Assembly: GCF_000309385.1 (NCBI RefSeq)
Contig: NZ_JH976537.1
Coordinates: forward strand, 4,501,179 to 4,565,178
DNA from: Nodosilinea nodulosa PCC 7104
GTDB taxonomy: Bacteria; Cyanobacteriota; Cyanobacteriia; Phormidesmidales; Phormidesmidaceae
DNA length: 64,000 bases
Reading direction: 5' to 3'
Below the pieces are notes generated by a model. The model saw only the letters and a program-made list of their open reading frames with translations, did no database searches and was not told where the DNA came from. The translations under genes were made by a program, and so were the position numbers. Below are positions 1-8,008 of this stretch, piece by piece (the stretch's first letter is position 1; every line of letters starts with the position of its first letter).

Positions 1-1
1 T

Positions 2-175
2 AACCCAGGCCCGTGCCCAGCAGCATTTCCGCCGGCGGCGGGCAAAACCAAAATGGCGATTATCGGCGCTGCTATGCACAAGCTCATTCGTATCGTCTAC
101 GGCGTGTTGTCCTCAGGTCAACTCTACGATCCTGAAAAGCTGAAACCCCAAAAATCGGCCTTGGCTGTCCCTTGA
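2..175 (+). pseudogene. IS110-family transposase, C-terminal remnant
   Basis: Only the tail of a gene enters the window. The readable C-terminus runs GKTKMAIIGAAMHKLIRIVY and then GVLSSGQLYDPEKL before a TGA stop. This resembles the end of the IS110/IS116/IS902 transposase domain, where a GKxKMxxxGAxMxKL helix is typical. Before GKTKM the same frame reads a Pro/Ala-rich stretch that looks wrong for the family. The +1 frame gives QARAQQHF followed by Arg residues, which looks more natural. A frameshift in the G-rich run near position 40 is therefore possible. The upstream part is outside the window, so intactness cannot be decided. Confidence 0.7.
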
Positions 176-241
176 CGATCTCGGGCCAACACAGTATCTA
201 CCCATCCCCATCCACCCATCCACTCACCCACCCCCAAAGCC

Positions 242-1765
242 ATGGTTCGCATCAATAGCATTCCCCCTACCCCACCACCCAGCCCCGACAAAAACGGCGA
301 CGCAGTGCTTTCCAACCAGCCCTCGCGGCAGCAGGTGCAGTTTGACAAGCCGGTGATTTTGCGCCAGTCGCCCCGGTGGTCGCGGGCGGTGGTGTGGACC
401 CTGGTCGGGGTCACTGCGTTTACCCTGGCCTGGGCCTGCCTGGCCAAGTTCGAGGAGGCGATTCCGGCCCAGGGCAAGCTAGAGCCAAAGGGTATGGTGC
501 AGCCGGTGCAGGCTCCGGTGGGAGGCGTGGTCGAGGAAGTGATGGTCACCGAGGGGCAAGCGGTGAAGGCGGGCGACCCGCTGCTGCGGTTCGACCCCGA
601 GACCACCCAGGCGCAGCTGGATTCGCTAAAGAGCATTCGCGCCAAGCTGCAGGAAGAAAATGCCTACTACAAAGGGCAGCTGGCCGACAAAATTGACGCC
701 AGTGCTCCGGTCGATATTGCTCCGGAACTCGCTCAGCTGACCAGCAACCGCGCCGCCCTGGTGGCCGAAAACGCCCTCTACCGGGCGCAGCTGGCGGGAG
801 ATGCCACCGGAGAAGCCTTGCCCCCGGCCCAGCGCGATCGCCTGCGCGCCTCTACCGCTGAGCTGAACTCGCGCCTCAGCATCGCCAATTTGGAGGTAGA
901 ACAGCTCCGCCGCCAGCGGACCGAAACCCAGGTTCAGCTCGTCAATGCCCGCGATGCCCTGGCGGTCAATCAAAAAATCCTGGCGCGCATCAAACCCCTG
1001 TATGAGGCCGGTGGAATTGGCGAAATTCAGTACCTACAGCAGGATCAGGAGGTGAACAACCGCCAGACCGAGGTCAACCGCCTGGAGGAAGAGGCCCAGC
1101 GGCTAGACCTGCAAATTGTCCAGGCCCAGGAAAAGTCCCGCAATACCGCCATGGCCTCTCAGGACGACCTGCAACAGCGCATTGCGGCCAACAACAACCA
1201 GATTGCCACCATCGACAGCCAGCTGACCAAAACCATCCTGGAAAATGAAAAGCAGCTGAAAGAGCTAGATAGCCAGATGGCGCAGCTCCAGCAAACCCTG
1301 ACCTATCAAGAGCTGCGCGCTCCGGTCAGCGGTACGGTCTTTAACCTCAAGGCCAACCAGCCCGGCTATGTGGCCAACTCCACCGAACCGATTCTTGAAA
1401 TTGTGCCCACCGATGCGCTGGTGGCGCGGGTGTTTATCACCAACCGCGACATTGGCTTTGTGCACGAAGGCATGGATGTGGATGTGCGGATTGACTCGTT
1501 TCCCTACAGCGAGTTTGGCGATGTCAAGGGCACCCTTACCCACATCGGCTCCGATGCGCTGCCGCCGGATCAGATCAATCCCAACTACCGCTTTCCGGCG
1601 GAGGTCACCCTGGGCGATCAGATGATTGCCATCGACGGCAAGCCGGTGCAGCTTCAGTCAGGCATGTCCCTGAGCGCGAATATCAAAACCCGGCCCCGGC
1701 GAGTTATTACCATCTTCTCAGACCTGTTCGTGCGGAAGATCGACACGATTAAAACGGGCGGGTAG
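242..1765 (+). CDS. HlyD-family membrane fusion protein (secretion adaptor)
   Basis: This is a periplasmic adaptor of the HlyD type, which links an inner-membrane ABC exporter to a TolC-like outer-membrane channel in type I secretion. The cytosolic N-terminus (1-45) is Pro-rich. One membrane segment (about 50-70, VVWTLVGVTAFTLAWACLA) precedes a biotinyl-lipoyl half (VQAPVGGVVEEVMVTEGQAV). A long coiled coil rich in Gln, Leu and Glu (about 130-365) follows, then the second lipoyl half (ELRAPVSGTVFNL) and a C-terminal beta-barrel ending in KTRPRRVITIFSDLFVRKID. The 507-residue length is normal. No ABC partner is adjacent: an IS110 remnant lies upstream and LysR downstream, so the exporter is probably outside the window. 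Confidence 0.9.
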   Translation: MVRINSIPPTPPPSPDKNGDAVLSNQPSRQQVQFDKPVILRQSPRWSRAVVWTLVGVTAFTLAWACLAKFEEAIPAQGKLEPKGMVQPVQAPVGGVVEEVMVTEGQAVKAGDPLLRFDPETTQAQLDSLKSIRAKLQEENAYYKGQLADKIDASAPVDIAPELAQLTSNRAALVAENALYRAQLAGDATGEALPPAQRDRLRASTAELNSRLSIANLEVEQLRRQRTETQVQLVNARDALAVNQKILARIKPLYEAGGIGEIQYLQQDQEVNNRQTEVNRLEEEAQRLDLQIVQAQEKSRNTAMASQDDLQQRIAANNNQIATIDSQLTKTILENEKQLKELDSQMAQLQQTLTYQELRAPVSGTVFNLKANQPGYVANSTEPILEIVPTDALVARVFITNRDIGFVHEGMDVDVRIDSFPYSEFGDVKGTLTHIGSDALPPDQINPNYRFPAEVTLGDQMIAIDGKPVQLQSGMSLSANIKTRPRRVITIFSDLFVRKIDTIKTGG

Positions 1766-1780
1766 GGGAGAGGGGGAGAG

Positions 1781-1868
1781 GGGGTGATGGGGTGATGGGG
1801 TGATGGGGTGATGGGGTGATGGGGGAGAGGGAGTGATGGGGTGATGGGGTGATGGGGTGATGGGGTGG
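1781..1868. repeat. G-rich short tandem repeat, 8-bp unit GGGGTGAT
   Basis: Directly after the hlyD stop, the octamer GGGGTGAT is repeated about five times. It is interrupted by GGGGGAGAGGGA and then repeated about four more times. This is one of several G-rich (or C-rich on the other strand) tandem tracts between genes in the window. It resembles the short tandemly repeated repetitive (STRR) sequences known from filamentous cyanobacteria. It is non-coding. Confidence 0.85.
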
Positions 1869-1918
1869 TAGGTGTGTCAGCTTTTGGGGCATGGGATCGG
1901 GTGTCTGGCGGAGTGACT

Positions 1919-1936
1919 TACCTACCGAGATAGGTT
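1919..1936. promoter_or_regulatory. candidate LysR-type operator upstream of the LysR gene
   Basis: An inverted repeat ACCTA-N6-TAGGT (ACCTACCGAGATAGGT) lies about 100 bp before the LysR start and upstream of a possible -10 (TAGAAT near 1985). LysR-type regulators usually bind T-N11-A palindromes and autoregulate. The assignment rests on position and symmetry only. Confidence 0.35.
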
Positions 1937-2034
1937 ATCTGCCGTGCATTCATAGAAAAAGCAGACTAAGTCATCCCGATTTGATAGAATAGCGTCTATG
2001 TAAGTACTCCGTCGCCCACCGGGGAGGTAGTTCG

Positions 2035-3021
2035 TTGATTCACGCCACGCTCCACCAGCTCAAGGTTTTTGAAGCAACTGCCCGCCACGGCAGCTTTACC
2101 CGCGCCGCCGAAGAACTCTACCTGACCCAGCCAACGGTATCGATTCAGGTGAAACAGCTGACTAAGGCGGTGGGGCTGCCCCTGTTCGAGCAGATTGGCA
2201 AGCGCCTCTACCTGACCCAGGCGGGGCAAAAGCTGCTGGAGACCTGCCAAGAAATTTTTGACGGCCTCGACCAGTTTGAAATGGCTGTCTCTGACCTGAA
2301 GGGGCTAAAGCAGGGGCAGCTGCGGCTGGCCGTGATCACAACGGCAAAATACTTTGTGCCCCGGCTGCTGGGGCCGTTTTGCCAGCGCTTTCCCGGCATT
2401 GATATTTCGCTGAAGGTCACCAACCACCAGCAAATTCAAGAGCGCATGGCCAACAACGACGACGATCTCTACATCATCAGCACCCCGCCCGAGCAGCCCG
2501 ACCTGAAGATTTATCCTTTTCTCGAAAATCCTTTGGTGGTGCTGGGTCCCCAAGATCACCCCCTGGTCGGTCAGCCGCGATCGCCTATTGAGGCCCTCAA
2601 CGGTGAGCAGTTCATTATGCGTGAGCCAGGATCGGGCACCCGCCAGGCAGTGCAAAAGCTGTTTACCGAGCACGATATCAACGTCAGGGTGCGCCTGGAG
2701 TTGGGCAGCAACGAGGCAATCAAGCAGGCGATCGCAGGGCGCCTGGGTATTTCAGTACTGTCGCTGCACACCATCATCTCCGAGGGCACCAGCGGCGAGT
2801 TTGCCATTCTCGATGTCGATCACTTTCCCATCGATCGCCACTGGTATGTGGCCCACCTGGCGGGCAAGCAGCTCTCAGTGGTCTCCCAGACGTTTTTAAA
2901 CTACCTGCTCGAAGAAAGCCACACGCTGGTCGAAAACCTGCTGCCCGGCATTAATCGCGCCCCGGCTGCGATCGTGCCCGGCAGCAAAGCCAAGGGCGAC
3001 GAAGTACTGAGCAAAGTTTAA
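2035..3021 (+). CDS. LysR-family transcriptional regulator (CcmR/NdhR/CmpR-like)
   Basis: This is a DNA-binding regulator with an N-terminal winged HTH (about 3-62, with FTRAAEELYLTQPTVSIQVK as the recognition region) and a type-2 periplasmic-binding-like effector domain (about 90-300). It has the sequence style of the cyanobacterial regulators of CO2/bicarbonate uptake and Rubisco or NDH-1 genes, which sense photorespiratory metabolites. I cannot assign the exact ortholog. The start is TTG at 2035, preceded by a good ribosome site (GGGGAGGT, about 2020), and there is no in-frame ATG before the HTH. The neighbouring genes do not reveal the regulon. Confidence 0.88.
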   Translation: MIHATLHQLKVFEATARHGSFTRAAEELYLTQPTVSIQVKQLTKAVGLPLFEQIGKRLYLTQAGQKLLETCQEIFDGLDQFEMAVSDLKGLKQGQLRLAVITTAKYFVPRLLGPFCQRFPGIDISLKVTNHQQIQERMANNDDDLYIISTPPEQPDLKIYPFLENPLVVLGPQDHPLVGQPRSPIEALNGEQFIMREPGSGTRQAVQKLFTEHDINVRVRLELGSNEAIKQAIAGRLGISVLSLHTIISEGTSGEFAILDVDHFPIDRHWYVAHLAGKQLSVVSQTFLNYLLEESHTLVENLLPGINRAPAAIVPGSKAKGDEVLSKV

Positions 3022-3209
3022 GGGCTGCCGGGCAGGCGATGCCGGGCTAGTACTCGAAGGCTGAAATATGCCGACTATTCCAGCGCTTGGTTCCCTAGCT
3101 CCCTTGCTCCCTCGCGATTGGCAATAGTCGCCACACTTGTGCCGCAGTCTATTAGCTTCTGCTAGCGGATGCCGCTGGTGTCAGGCTAAAGGCAACAGCA
3201 ATCGCAGAG

Positions 3210-4013
3210 TCATTCCGATTTAGGGTTTACCGCACCCGCTACCCCGGCTTGGCTGTAGGTGGAATAGGCCACCAAAGCCGCAATTAAAATCCCCAAGATG
3301 AGGCTTATATGCCCTGTGCCAAACCCTACTCCCCCCAGGTCCTGCGGTCTGCCTATCCAATCCGCCAGGGATGCGCCGAGGGGCCTAGTCAAAATGTAGG
3401 CCAGCCAAAAGGTGGCAATTTTGTTTAGCCCTGAGCGCCAGTATGCTACGGCGGGCAGAGAAAAGAGCAGGGCAAACAGCAATCCCGATGTTAAATAGCC
3501 TAAATTGAGTGTGGAGGCGGTCATGTCGCCTGCGGCTGTGCCCAGGGCAAAGGTAGCCATCACCGTAGCCCAGTAAAATAGCTCGCGCCGAAAGGTGTGA
3601 ATGCGGTGAATAGACAGCGTCTTTTCACTCATATACCAAACCGCAAAAATGCTGCCCAGCACTACAGAAAAACCTGCAGTTGATAGAAGATACGAAATAC
3701 CTAAGCCAACATGAATAGCATCGGCAACCATTGTGCCAAAGATTGCCACCATAACAATGGCTAACCAATACACCCAGGGAATATATCGGCGCGCCGAAAA
3801 CTGTAGAAATAGCGCAATGAACAATCCAATACCACCCAGCGCCACGGCAAAAACTGGGTTCATCTGGTGGGCTAAATAATCTGAGGTTGTTTCGCCCATT
3901 CCCGTGGTTAGCAGCTTTATGATCCAGAATAAAGCGGTGATTTCGGGCAGTTTCTTAACCAGACGTTTTCTGTGCCGCAGAGATGACTCTAGATGGCTCG
4001 ATTTTGGCTTCAT
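3210..4013 (-). CDS. DUF347-repeat membrane protein (COG4705)
   Basis: This integral membrane protein of about 267 residues is built from four repeats, each with two membrane segments and conserved aromatic/Asp positions: FWIIKLLTTGMGETTSDYLA, YWLAIVMVAIFGTMVADAIH, FYWATVMATFALGTAAGDMT and FWLAYILTRPLGASLADWIG. This matches the DUF347 repeat pattern; the family function is unknown to me. I start at the ATG at 4013 (MKPKSSH). The longer open frame to 4175 runs through the psbD terminator and adds no family-like sequence. It is transcribed in the same direction as psbD but separated from it by that terminator. It is AT-richer than its neighbours. Confidence 0.75.
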   Translation of the reverse strand: MKPKSSHLESSLRHRKRLVKKLPEITALFWIIKLLTTGMGETTSDYLAHQMNPVFAVALGGIGLFIALFLQFSARRYIPWVYWLAIVMVAIFGTMVADAIHVGLGISYLLSTAGFSVVLGSIFAVWYMSEKTLSIHRIHTFRRELFYWATVMATFALGTAAGDMTASTLNLGYLTSGLLFALLFSLPAVAYWRSGLNKIATFWLAYILTRPLGASLADWIGRPQDLGGVGFGTGHISLILGILIAALVAYSTYSQAGVAGAVNPKSE

Positions 4014-4150
4014 GTCTGTCTCAATTGGAGTTGTGGCGTTGCCTCGGATATGAGGCATCATCGATCGGCCCCAGGGGCTTTGTGCTTTAAGCCGATGGGG
4101 CTTTAAGAAATCAATAAAACTTGAGATTTTTTCTATAAAGCTATGCGGCT

Positions 4151-4181
4151 CAAAAAAAAGAGAGGCGCTGGGCACCTCTCT
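4151..4181 (-). terminator. intrinsic terminator of psbD
   Basis: Read on the minus strand, GAGAGGTGC-CCA-GCGCCTCTC forms a 9-bp stem with one G-U pair and a 3-base loop, followed directly by eight T. It lies about 50 bp beyond the psbD stop. This marks psbD as monocistronic and argues against extending the DUF347 frame upstream. Confidence 0.9.
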
Positions 4182-4229
4182 AAATGAAACATCTGAATTG
4201 ACTAATTCAAGCTGACAGTTGCAAATCCC

Positions 4230-5288
4230 TTACAGGGCGTTACCACGGGGGAGTACCTCTTCGGGGAATACAAACTTCTCATGGGGCTGGTCGGTGGGGG
4301 CCATCCAGGCGCGAATGCCTTCGTTCAGCAAGATGTTCTTGGTGTAGAAGGTCTCAAACTCGGGGTCTTCCGCCGCCCGAATCTCCTGGGACACAAAGTC
4401 GTAAGCCCGCAGGTTCAACCCTAGACCCACAATGCCCACCGCACTCATCCACAGACCCGTCACCGGCACAAACAGCATGAAGAAGTGCAGCCAGCGCTTG
4501 TTGGAGAACGCAATCCCGAAAATCTGAGACCAGAATCGGTTTGCGGTCACCATCGAATAGGTCTCTTCAGCCTGGGTCGGCTCGAAAGCGCGGAAGGTGT
4601 TGGCGTTCTCGCCATCTTTGAACAGGGTGTTTTCAACGGTGGCCCCGTGGATGGCGCACAGCAGCGCCCCACCCAGCACGCCCGCTACCCCCATCATGTG
4701 AAAGGGGTTCAGCGTCCAGTTGTGGAAGCCCTGCAAAAACAGCAGGAAGCGGAAAATGGCCGCTACGCCAAAGCTGGGGGCAAAAAACCAGCTCGACTGG
4801 CCCAGGGGGTACATCAGAAAGACGCTGACGAATACCGCGATTGGCGCCGAGAAGGCGATGGCGTTGTAGGGCCGCAGACCGACCAGGCGGGCGACTTCAA
4901 ACTGACGCAGCATAAAGCCAATCAGGCCGAACACGCCGTGCAGCGCCACAAAGGTCCACAGGCCGCCCAGTTGGCACCAGCGCACAAAATCGCCCTGGGC
5001 CTCGGGACCCCACAGCAGCAGCAGGGAGTGGCCCAGGCTGTTGGCTGGCGTCGATACGGCGACGGTTAAAAAGTTGGCCCCTTCCAGGTACGACGACGCC
5101 AGGCCGTGGGTGTACCAGGAGGTGACGAAGGTGGTGCCCGTCAGCCAACCCCCCACCGCCAGAAAGGCGCAGGGAAACAGCAAAATCCCGGACCACCCGA
5201 TAAACACAAAGCGATCGCGCTTTAGCCAGTCGTCAAGGACGTCGAACCATCCTCGCTGGGTTTGCGCGCGTCCCATTGCTATGGTCAT
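4230..5288 (-). CDS. psbD: photosystem II D2 protein
   Basis: D2 is one of the two reaction-centre subunits of photosystem II in the thylakoid membrane. It binds pheophytin, QA and the non-heme iron. The 352-residue length is exact for the family with the ATG at 5288 (MTIAMGRAQ). Visible functional residues include TyrD ([14 protein letters not shown]), the P680 histidine in [12 protein letters not shown], and the iron/QA histidines in [13 protein letters not shown] and RWLHFFMLF. The C-terminus [12 protein letters not shown] is canonical. No psbC overlaps its 3' end, and a terminator follows immediately. It therefore looks like the stand-alone psbD copy found in many cyanobacteria beside a psbDC operon. 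Confidence 0.98.
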   Translation of the reverse strand: MTIAMGRAQTQRGWFDVLDDWLKRDRFVFIGWSGILLFPCAFLAVGGWLTGTTFVTSWYTHGLASSYLEGANFLTVAVSTPANSLGHSLLLLWGPEAQGDFVRWCQLGGLWTFVALHGVFGLIGFMLRQFEVARLVGLRPYNAIAFSAPIAVFVSVFLMYPLGQSSWFFAPSFGVAAIFRFLLFLQGFHNWTLNPFHMMGVAGVLGGALLCAIHGATVENTLFKDGENANTFRAFEPTQAEETYSMVTANRFWSQIFGIAFSNKRWLHFFMLFVPVTGLWMSAVGIVGLGLNLRAYDFVSQEIRAAEDPEFETFYTKNILLNEGIRAWMAPTDQPHEKFVFPEEVLPRGNAL

Positions 5289-5709
5289 ACGCGAATCTCC
5301 GTAACTAATTGACAACAAGGTATATACACGGAAGATGATTGCGCTACTGCTAACCTGAAACCCATTAACCGACCCAAAGTCAAGCCAAGGGATCGCAGAT
5401 TATGAGTAGTGTTTACTATTCTTTACCGTAGCTATCATTATAGTGGGTATTTTTGGGGAAGCTAGATTGGAGACTCATATAACCTCCAGGTTCTAACGGA
5501 TTGAATAGGCATTTATACTTACTTTTTGATGCGGAGTTTTGCCCATTCCTGCTTTAACGCCCTTTGCCTCTACTGAATCCCCTAAAAACATCGGGCGCGT
5601 TCTCTGTCTTGATCAAAACAAGGGTATGGACCCTTTACACTCTATATATAGGACTGTGCCTGATTAAAACGGCCTGAATCACTAAAATTTTATTGGGTAG
5701 TATTCGACT
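5289..5709. promoter_or_regulatory. divergent promoter region psbD / UPF0367
   Basis: This 421-bp AT-rich gap separates two divergent genes. On the minus strand a TATAAT lies at 5442-5437 (context CCCACTATAATGATAG), suitable as a -10 for psbD with a leader of about 140 nt; no good -35 is seen. On the plus strand the segment TTTACACTCTATATATAGG (about 5633-5652) may be promoter DNA for the UPF0367 gene. No RNA gene is recognised. Confidence 0.4.
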
Positions 5710-5985
5710 ATGTTCACGATCGAGTTAACGCTGAAGCACACGGCTATGCCCCTTTCTGTGCAAAAGAAAGACCAGGGTGAGGCAGAGGCTCTCTATAACT
5801 CAATTGCAGAGGGATTACGCAGTAGTAGCGCACAGTTAGTTGAAATCACCTGTGACCAGCAGCCCCACAAGCGCATCAGCATTTTGGGCGGGGAGATAGC
5901 GGCGGTGCAAATCTTTGAGAAAAGCGGTACGGCCACGGCGTCGGGTCGCCCGCCTGGCTTCTTTGCCCTGAGCAGTGATCAATAG
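5710..5985 (+). CDS. UPF0367 family protein
   Basis: This 91-residue protein matches the cyanobacterial UPF0367 family as I remember it: an N-terminal beta strand (MFTIELTLKHTAMPLSVQKK), an aminoacyl stretch EAEALYNSIAEGL, then QLVEITCDQQPHKRISILGG and EIAAVQIFEKSG. The family is small, soluble and of unknown function. The C-terminal tail after EKSG is Gly/Pro/Ala-rich and probably disordered. It is followed closely by the ABC ATPase gene and may be co-transcribed with it. Confidence 0.75.
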   Translation: MFTIELTLKHTAMPLSVQKKDQGEAEALYNSIAEGLRSSSAQLVEITCDQQPHKRISILGGEIAAVQIFEKSGTATASGRPPGFFALSSDQ

Positions 5986-6010
5986 GTCATTTTTTAGGAA
6001 AACAAAATTA

Positions 6011-6700
6011 GTGTCTGGCGACAATCGTATACTCGAGCGCTCTGCAGCCATTCGAGTCAGCAACTTGCAATTTGAGTGGCCCTCTGGGCAGTCAGTGCTC
6101 CAGGGTTGCTCCCTGGAGGTTCAGGCTGGCGAATTCTGCATGCTGCTGGGCAATAACGGCAGCGGCAAGTCAACCCTCCTAAAGATTTTAGGAGGGCTGC
6201 TGCAACCCCAAGGGGGACAGTGGGCTATTGAGCAGCCCGTGGGATTTGTCTTTCAAAACCCCGACCATCAGCTGGTGATGCCCACCGTGGGGGCCGATGT
6301 GGCCTTTGGGCTGGTGGACGAGCACCTTTCCCTAGCAGAAATTCGCAATCGGGTAGATGACGCTTTGGCGGCCATTAATTTGCTGGACCTGAAGCGGCGA
6401 CCTATCTATGCCCTGAGCGGTGGACAAAAGCAGCGCGTGGCGATCGCAGGGGCGATCGCCCGTCATTGCCACGTATTGTTGCTCGACGAACCCACCGCTC
6501 TGCTCGATCCCGATAGCCAGATCGACCTGGTGAAGCGGGTGAGGGATTTAGTCAAAGGGCGTGGGCTAACGGCCCTGTGGGTGACCCATAGATTGGTGGA
6601 GCTCGACTACTGCGATCGCGCCTTCTTGCTGGAGGAAGGTCAAGTACTGGACGAAGGCGACCCCACTCGACTCAAACATCGGCTGCAAAACCAGCCGTAA
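6011..6700 (+). CDS. ABC transporter ATP-binding protein (ECF/CbiO-like)
   Basis: This is a single nucleotide-binding domain with Walker A (GNNGSGKST), Q-loop (FQNPDHQLVMPTVGADVAFG), signature (LSGGQKQR), Walker B (VLLLDEPTALLDP) and switch His (VTHR). The FQNPDxQ Q-loop and overall style are typical of energy-coupling-factor (EcfA/CbiO) ATPases for vitamin or metal uptake. No membrane partner is adjacent. I choose GTG at 6011 because AGGA lies at 5996; a second GTG at 5975 would overlap the upstream stop. The substrate is unknown. Confidence 0.85.
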   Translation: MSGDNRILERSAAIRVSNLQFEWPSGQSVLQGCSLEVQAGEFCMLLGNNGSGKSTLLKILGGLLQPQGGQWAIEQPVGFVFQNPDHQLVMPTVGADVAFGLVDEHLSLAEIRNRVDDALAAINLLDLKRRPIYALSGGQKQRVAIAGAIARHCHVLLLDEPTALLDPDSQIDLVKRVRDLVKGRGLTALWVTHRLVELDYCDRAFLLEEGQVLDEGDPTRLKHRLQNQP

Positions 6701-6828
6701 ACGCCCTGCCCCCTTAAAATCAGGCCTGTTGGTAGCGAGAGTGGCTGAGACCAGCGCGCAGAGCCATATTTCAGTGGCATCTGAAATTCTTGGTAGTATG
6801 GAAGCTTAAGTTATTTATTCAGGTTGTT

Positions 6829-7056
6829 ATGGTTAAGCGTTCTCCCTTTGACAGCACCCAAGTTATGCGACGCACCGAGGACCTGATTCGGGCGGCTTCA
6901 AACCGCTATCGCATTACAGTGCAGGTGGCTAACCGAGCCCAGCGGCGACGCTTTGAAGACTTTGAAAACTACGAAGACCCCAAGATGAAGCCGGTGCTGC
7001 GGGCCATCATTGAGATGTCTGATGAATTGACCCAGCCTGAAATTATCGGTGAATAG
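6829..7056 (+). CDS. rpoZ: RNA polymerase omega subunit
   Basis: This 75-residue protein carries the cyanobacterial omega sequence: [20 protein letters not shown] followed by [12 protein letters not shown], and a C-terminus [19 protein letters not shown]. Omega binds the C-terminus of beta-prime and helps assemble core RNA polymerase. In cyanobacteria it also affects sigma-factor recruitment. The ATG at 6829 gives the normal length; an upstream in-frame start would add 13 unlikely residues. The DUF1818 gene starts 6 bp after its stop, so the two are probably one transcript. Confidence 0.93.
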   Translation: MVKRSPFDSTQVMRRTEDLIRAASNRYRITVQVANRAQRRRFEDFENYEDPKMKPVLRAIIEMSDELTQPEIIGE

Positions 7057-7062
7057 GGTCGA

Positions 7063-7449
7063 ATGGACTGCCCCGCCGCCGCAGGTCAGCGGTTTACCAA
7101 AGAAGGTGAAGGTTGGCGACTGGGGTGGGATGCCGCTGCACCGTGCTACAAGGGCCTGCTGGCAGGCGCCAGCTGGGCCGTTGAGCTAACTGAAGCTGAG
7201 TTCCACACCTTTCGGCGGCTCGCTATAGAAATTAGCCAGGCTATGGCGGCGATCGCCAGCGAACTCATGGAGGCGGAGCGTCTTAGCTGTGAAGCCGAAG
7301 CCGATGGGCTATGGCTAGAGGCAGAAGGGTTTCCTGACGCCTACAAACTTAGGTTTATTCTGGCATCGGGTCGGCGCTGCGAAGGTGAATGGGAGGTAGG
7401 CGCTGCCCAACAGCTCATCCAGGCTATCCACCATGTGACTCTGTTTTAG
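7063..7449 (+). CDS. DUF1818 family protein
   Basis: This 128-residue cyanobacterial protein has the DUF1818 hallmarks: GEGWRLGWDAAAPCYKGLLA, WAVELTEAEFHTFRRLA and LWLEAEGFPDAYKLRFIL, ending in GRRCEGEWEVGAAQQLIQAI. Its function is not established; it is soluble and has no signal peptide. It follows rpoZ by 6 bp, a linkage that suggests co-expression with RNA polymerase omega. Confidence 0.85.
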   Translation: MDCPAAAGQRFTKEGEGWRLGWDAAAPCYKGLLAGASWAVELTEAEFHTFRRLAIEISQAMAAIASELMEAERLSCEAEADGLWLEAEGFPDAYKLRFILASGRRCEGEWEVGAAQQLIQAIHHVTLF

Positions 7450-7541
7450 TACCGTGAGAGACCCAAAAGCTGATTTTCTAGTTTTACCGGAGTACTTAAA
7501 CGCTCTCTGTGTTACTCTAGGTAAGCACAATTAAAGCAGAC

Positions 7542-7615
7542 CGGGGCGTAGCGCAGCTTGGTAGCGCACCACTTTGGGGTAGTGGGGGTCGTGGGTTCAA
7601 ATCCCGCCGCTCCGA
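7542..7615 (+). tRNA. tRNA-Pro (anticodon GGG)
   Basis: It folds as a complete cloverleaf: acceptor CGGGGCG/CGCTCCG, D-arm GCGC...GCGC, anticodon arm CCACT-TTGGGGT-AGTGG with GGG at positions 34-36, T-arm GTGGG-TTCAAAT-CCCGC and discriminator A. CCA is not encoded. It lies alone between DUF1818 and the repeat region and is followed by a terminator-like hairpin. Confidence 0.96.
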
Positions 7616-7620
7616 TTGCG

Positions 7621-7648
7621 AAAACCCTCCAGAAATGGGGGGCTTTTT
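7621..7648 (+). terminator. terminator after tRNA-Pro
   Basis: CCCTCC-AGAAAT-GGGGGG (one U-G pair) forms a 6-bp stem. A short C and TTTTT follow 6 bp beyond the tRNA 3' end. Confidence 0.6.
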
Positions 7649-7770
7649 GCTTTTAAAGCTGGCGATCGCACTATGCTGATTCACAGCGGGCAACAATCCA
7701 GGCTGACATAATTATTGACATAATTATGCGTATGCTCTGGCGAGCGGCTGGGCCAACCCCTCTAGAGCTC

Positions 7771-7850
7771 TCGTCACGTTAGTTAGGACAGTGAGAGACG
7801 TTGAGAACGCTCGAACGCTGGCTCTGAGAAATGTCCTAACCTACCTGTCG
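7771..7850 (+). repeat. dispersed hairpin repeat, copy 1
   Basis: The arms GTTAGTTAGGACA (7778-7790) and TGTCCTAACC (7832-7841) flank a core with GAACGCTCGAACGC. The left flank is TCGTCACGTT. It is about 85% identical by eye to the inverted copy at 15249-15345. Further copies lie at 21713-21795 and 40762-40862. It is non-coding and sits directly against a Uma2-like remnant. Confidence 0.85.
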
Positions 7851-7928
7851 GCTGCTACAGAGCGCCAGCGAGCCGCTCGCCTAGCCGCCCGCCTGCATCA
7901 GCAGGGCCTTGATCCCGATGCGGTATGA
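7851..7928 (+). pseudogene. Uma2/DUF820 C-terminal fragment
   Basis: The 25 codons before a TGA read ATERQRAARLAARLHQQGLD followed by PDAV. This has the pattern of the coiled C-terminus of Uma2-family (PD-(D/E)XK-like) proteins, where A-E-R-L-A-A-R-L-x-x-x-G-x-D-P-D is common. No start or catalytic domain precedes it; the hairpin repeat copy 1 abuts it instead. It is read as a degraded remnant. Confidence 0.5.
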
Positions 7929-8008
7929 CGTGCCGAACCGAGGCACCGTCTGGGCGGTAGCCCGCTTCGGAGTTGAGTTCGTCGGTGCAACCTATAGCGC
8001 TGACGAAT

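Noticed and set aside
1781-1868. CRISPR-like array
   Set aside because: The repeat unit is only 8 bp, without unique spacers; no cas genes occur in the window.
3210-4175. Longer start for the DUF347 protein at 4175
   Set aside because: The extra 54 codons overlap the psbD terminator hairpin and contain no family-like sequence.
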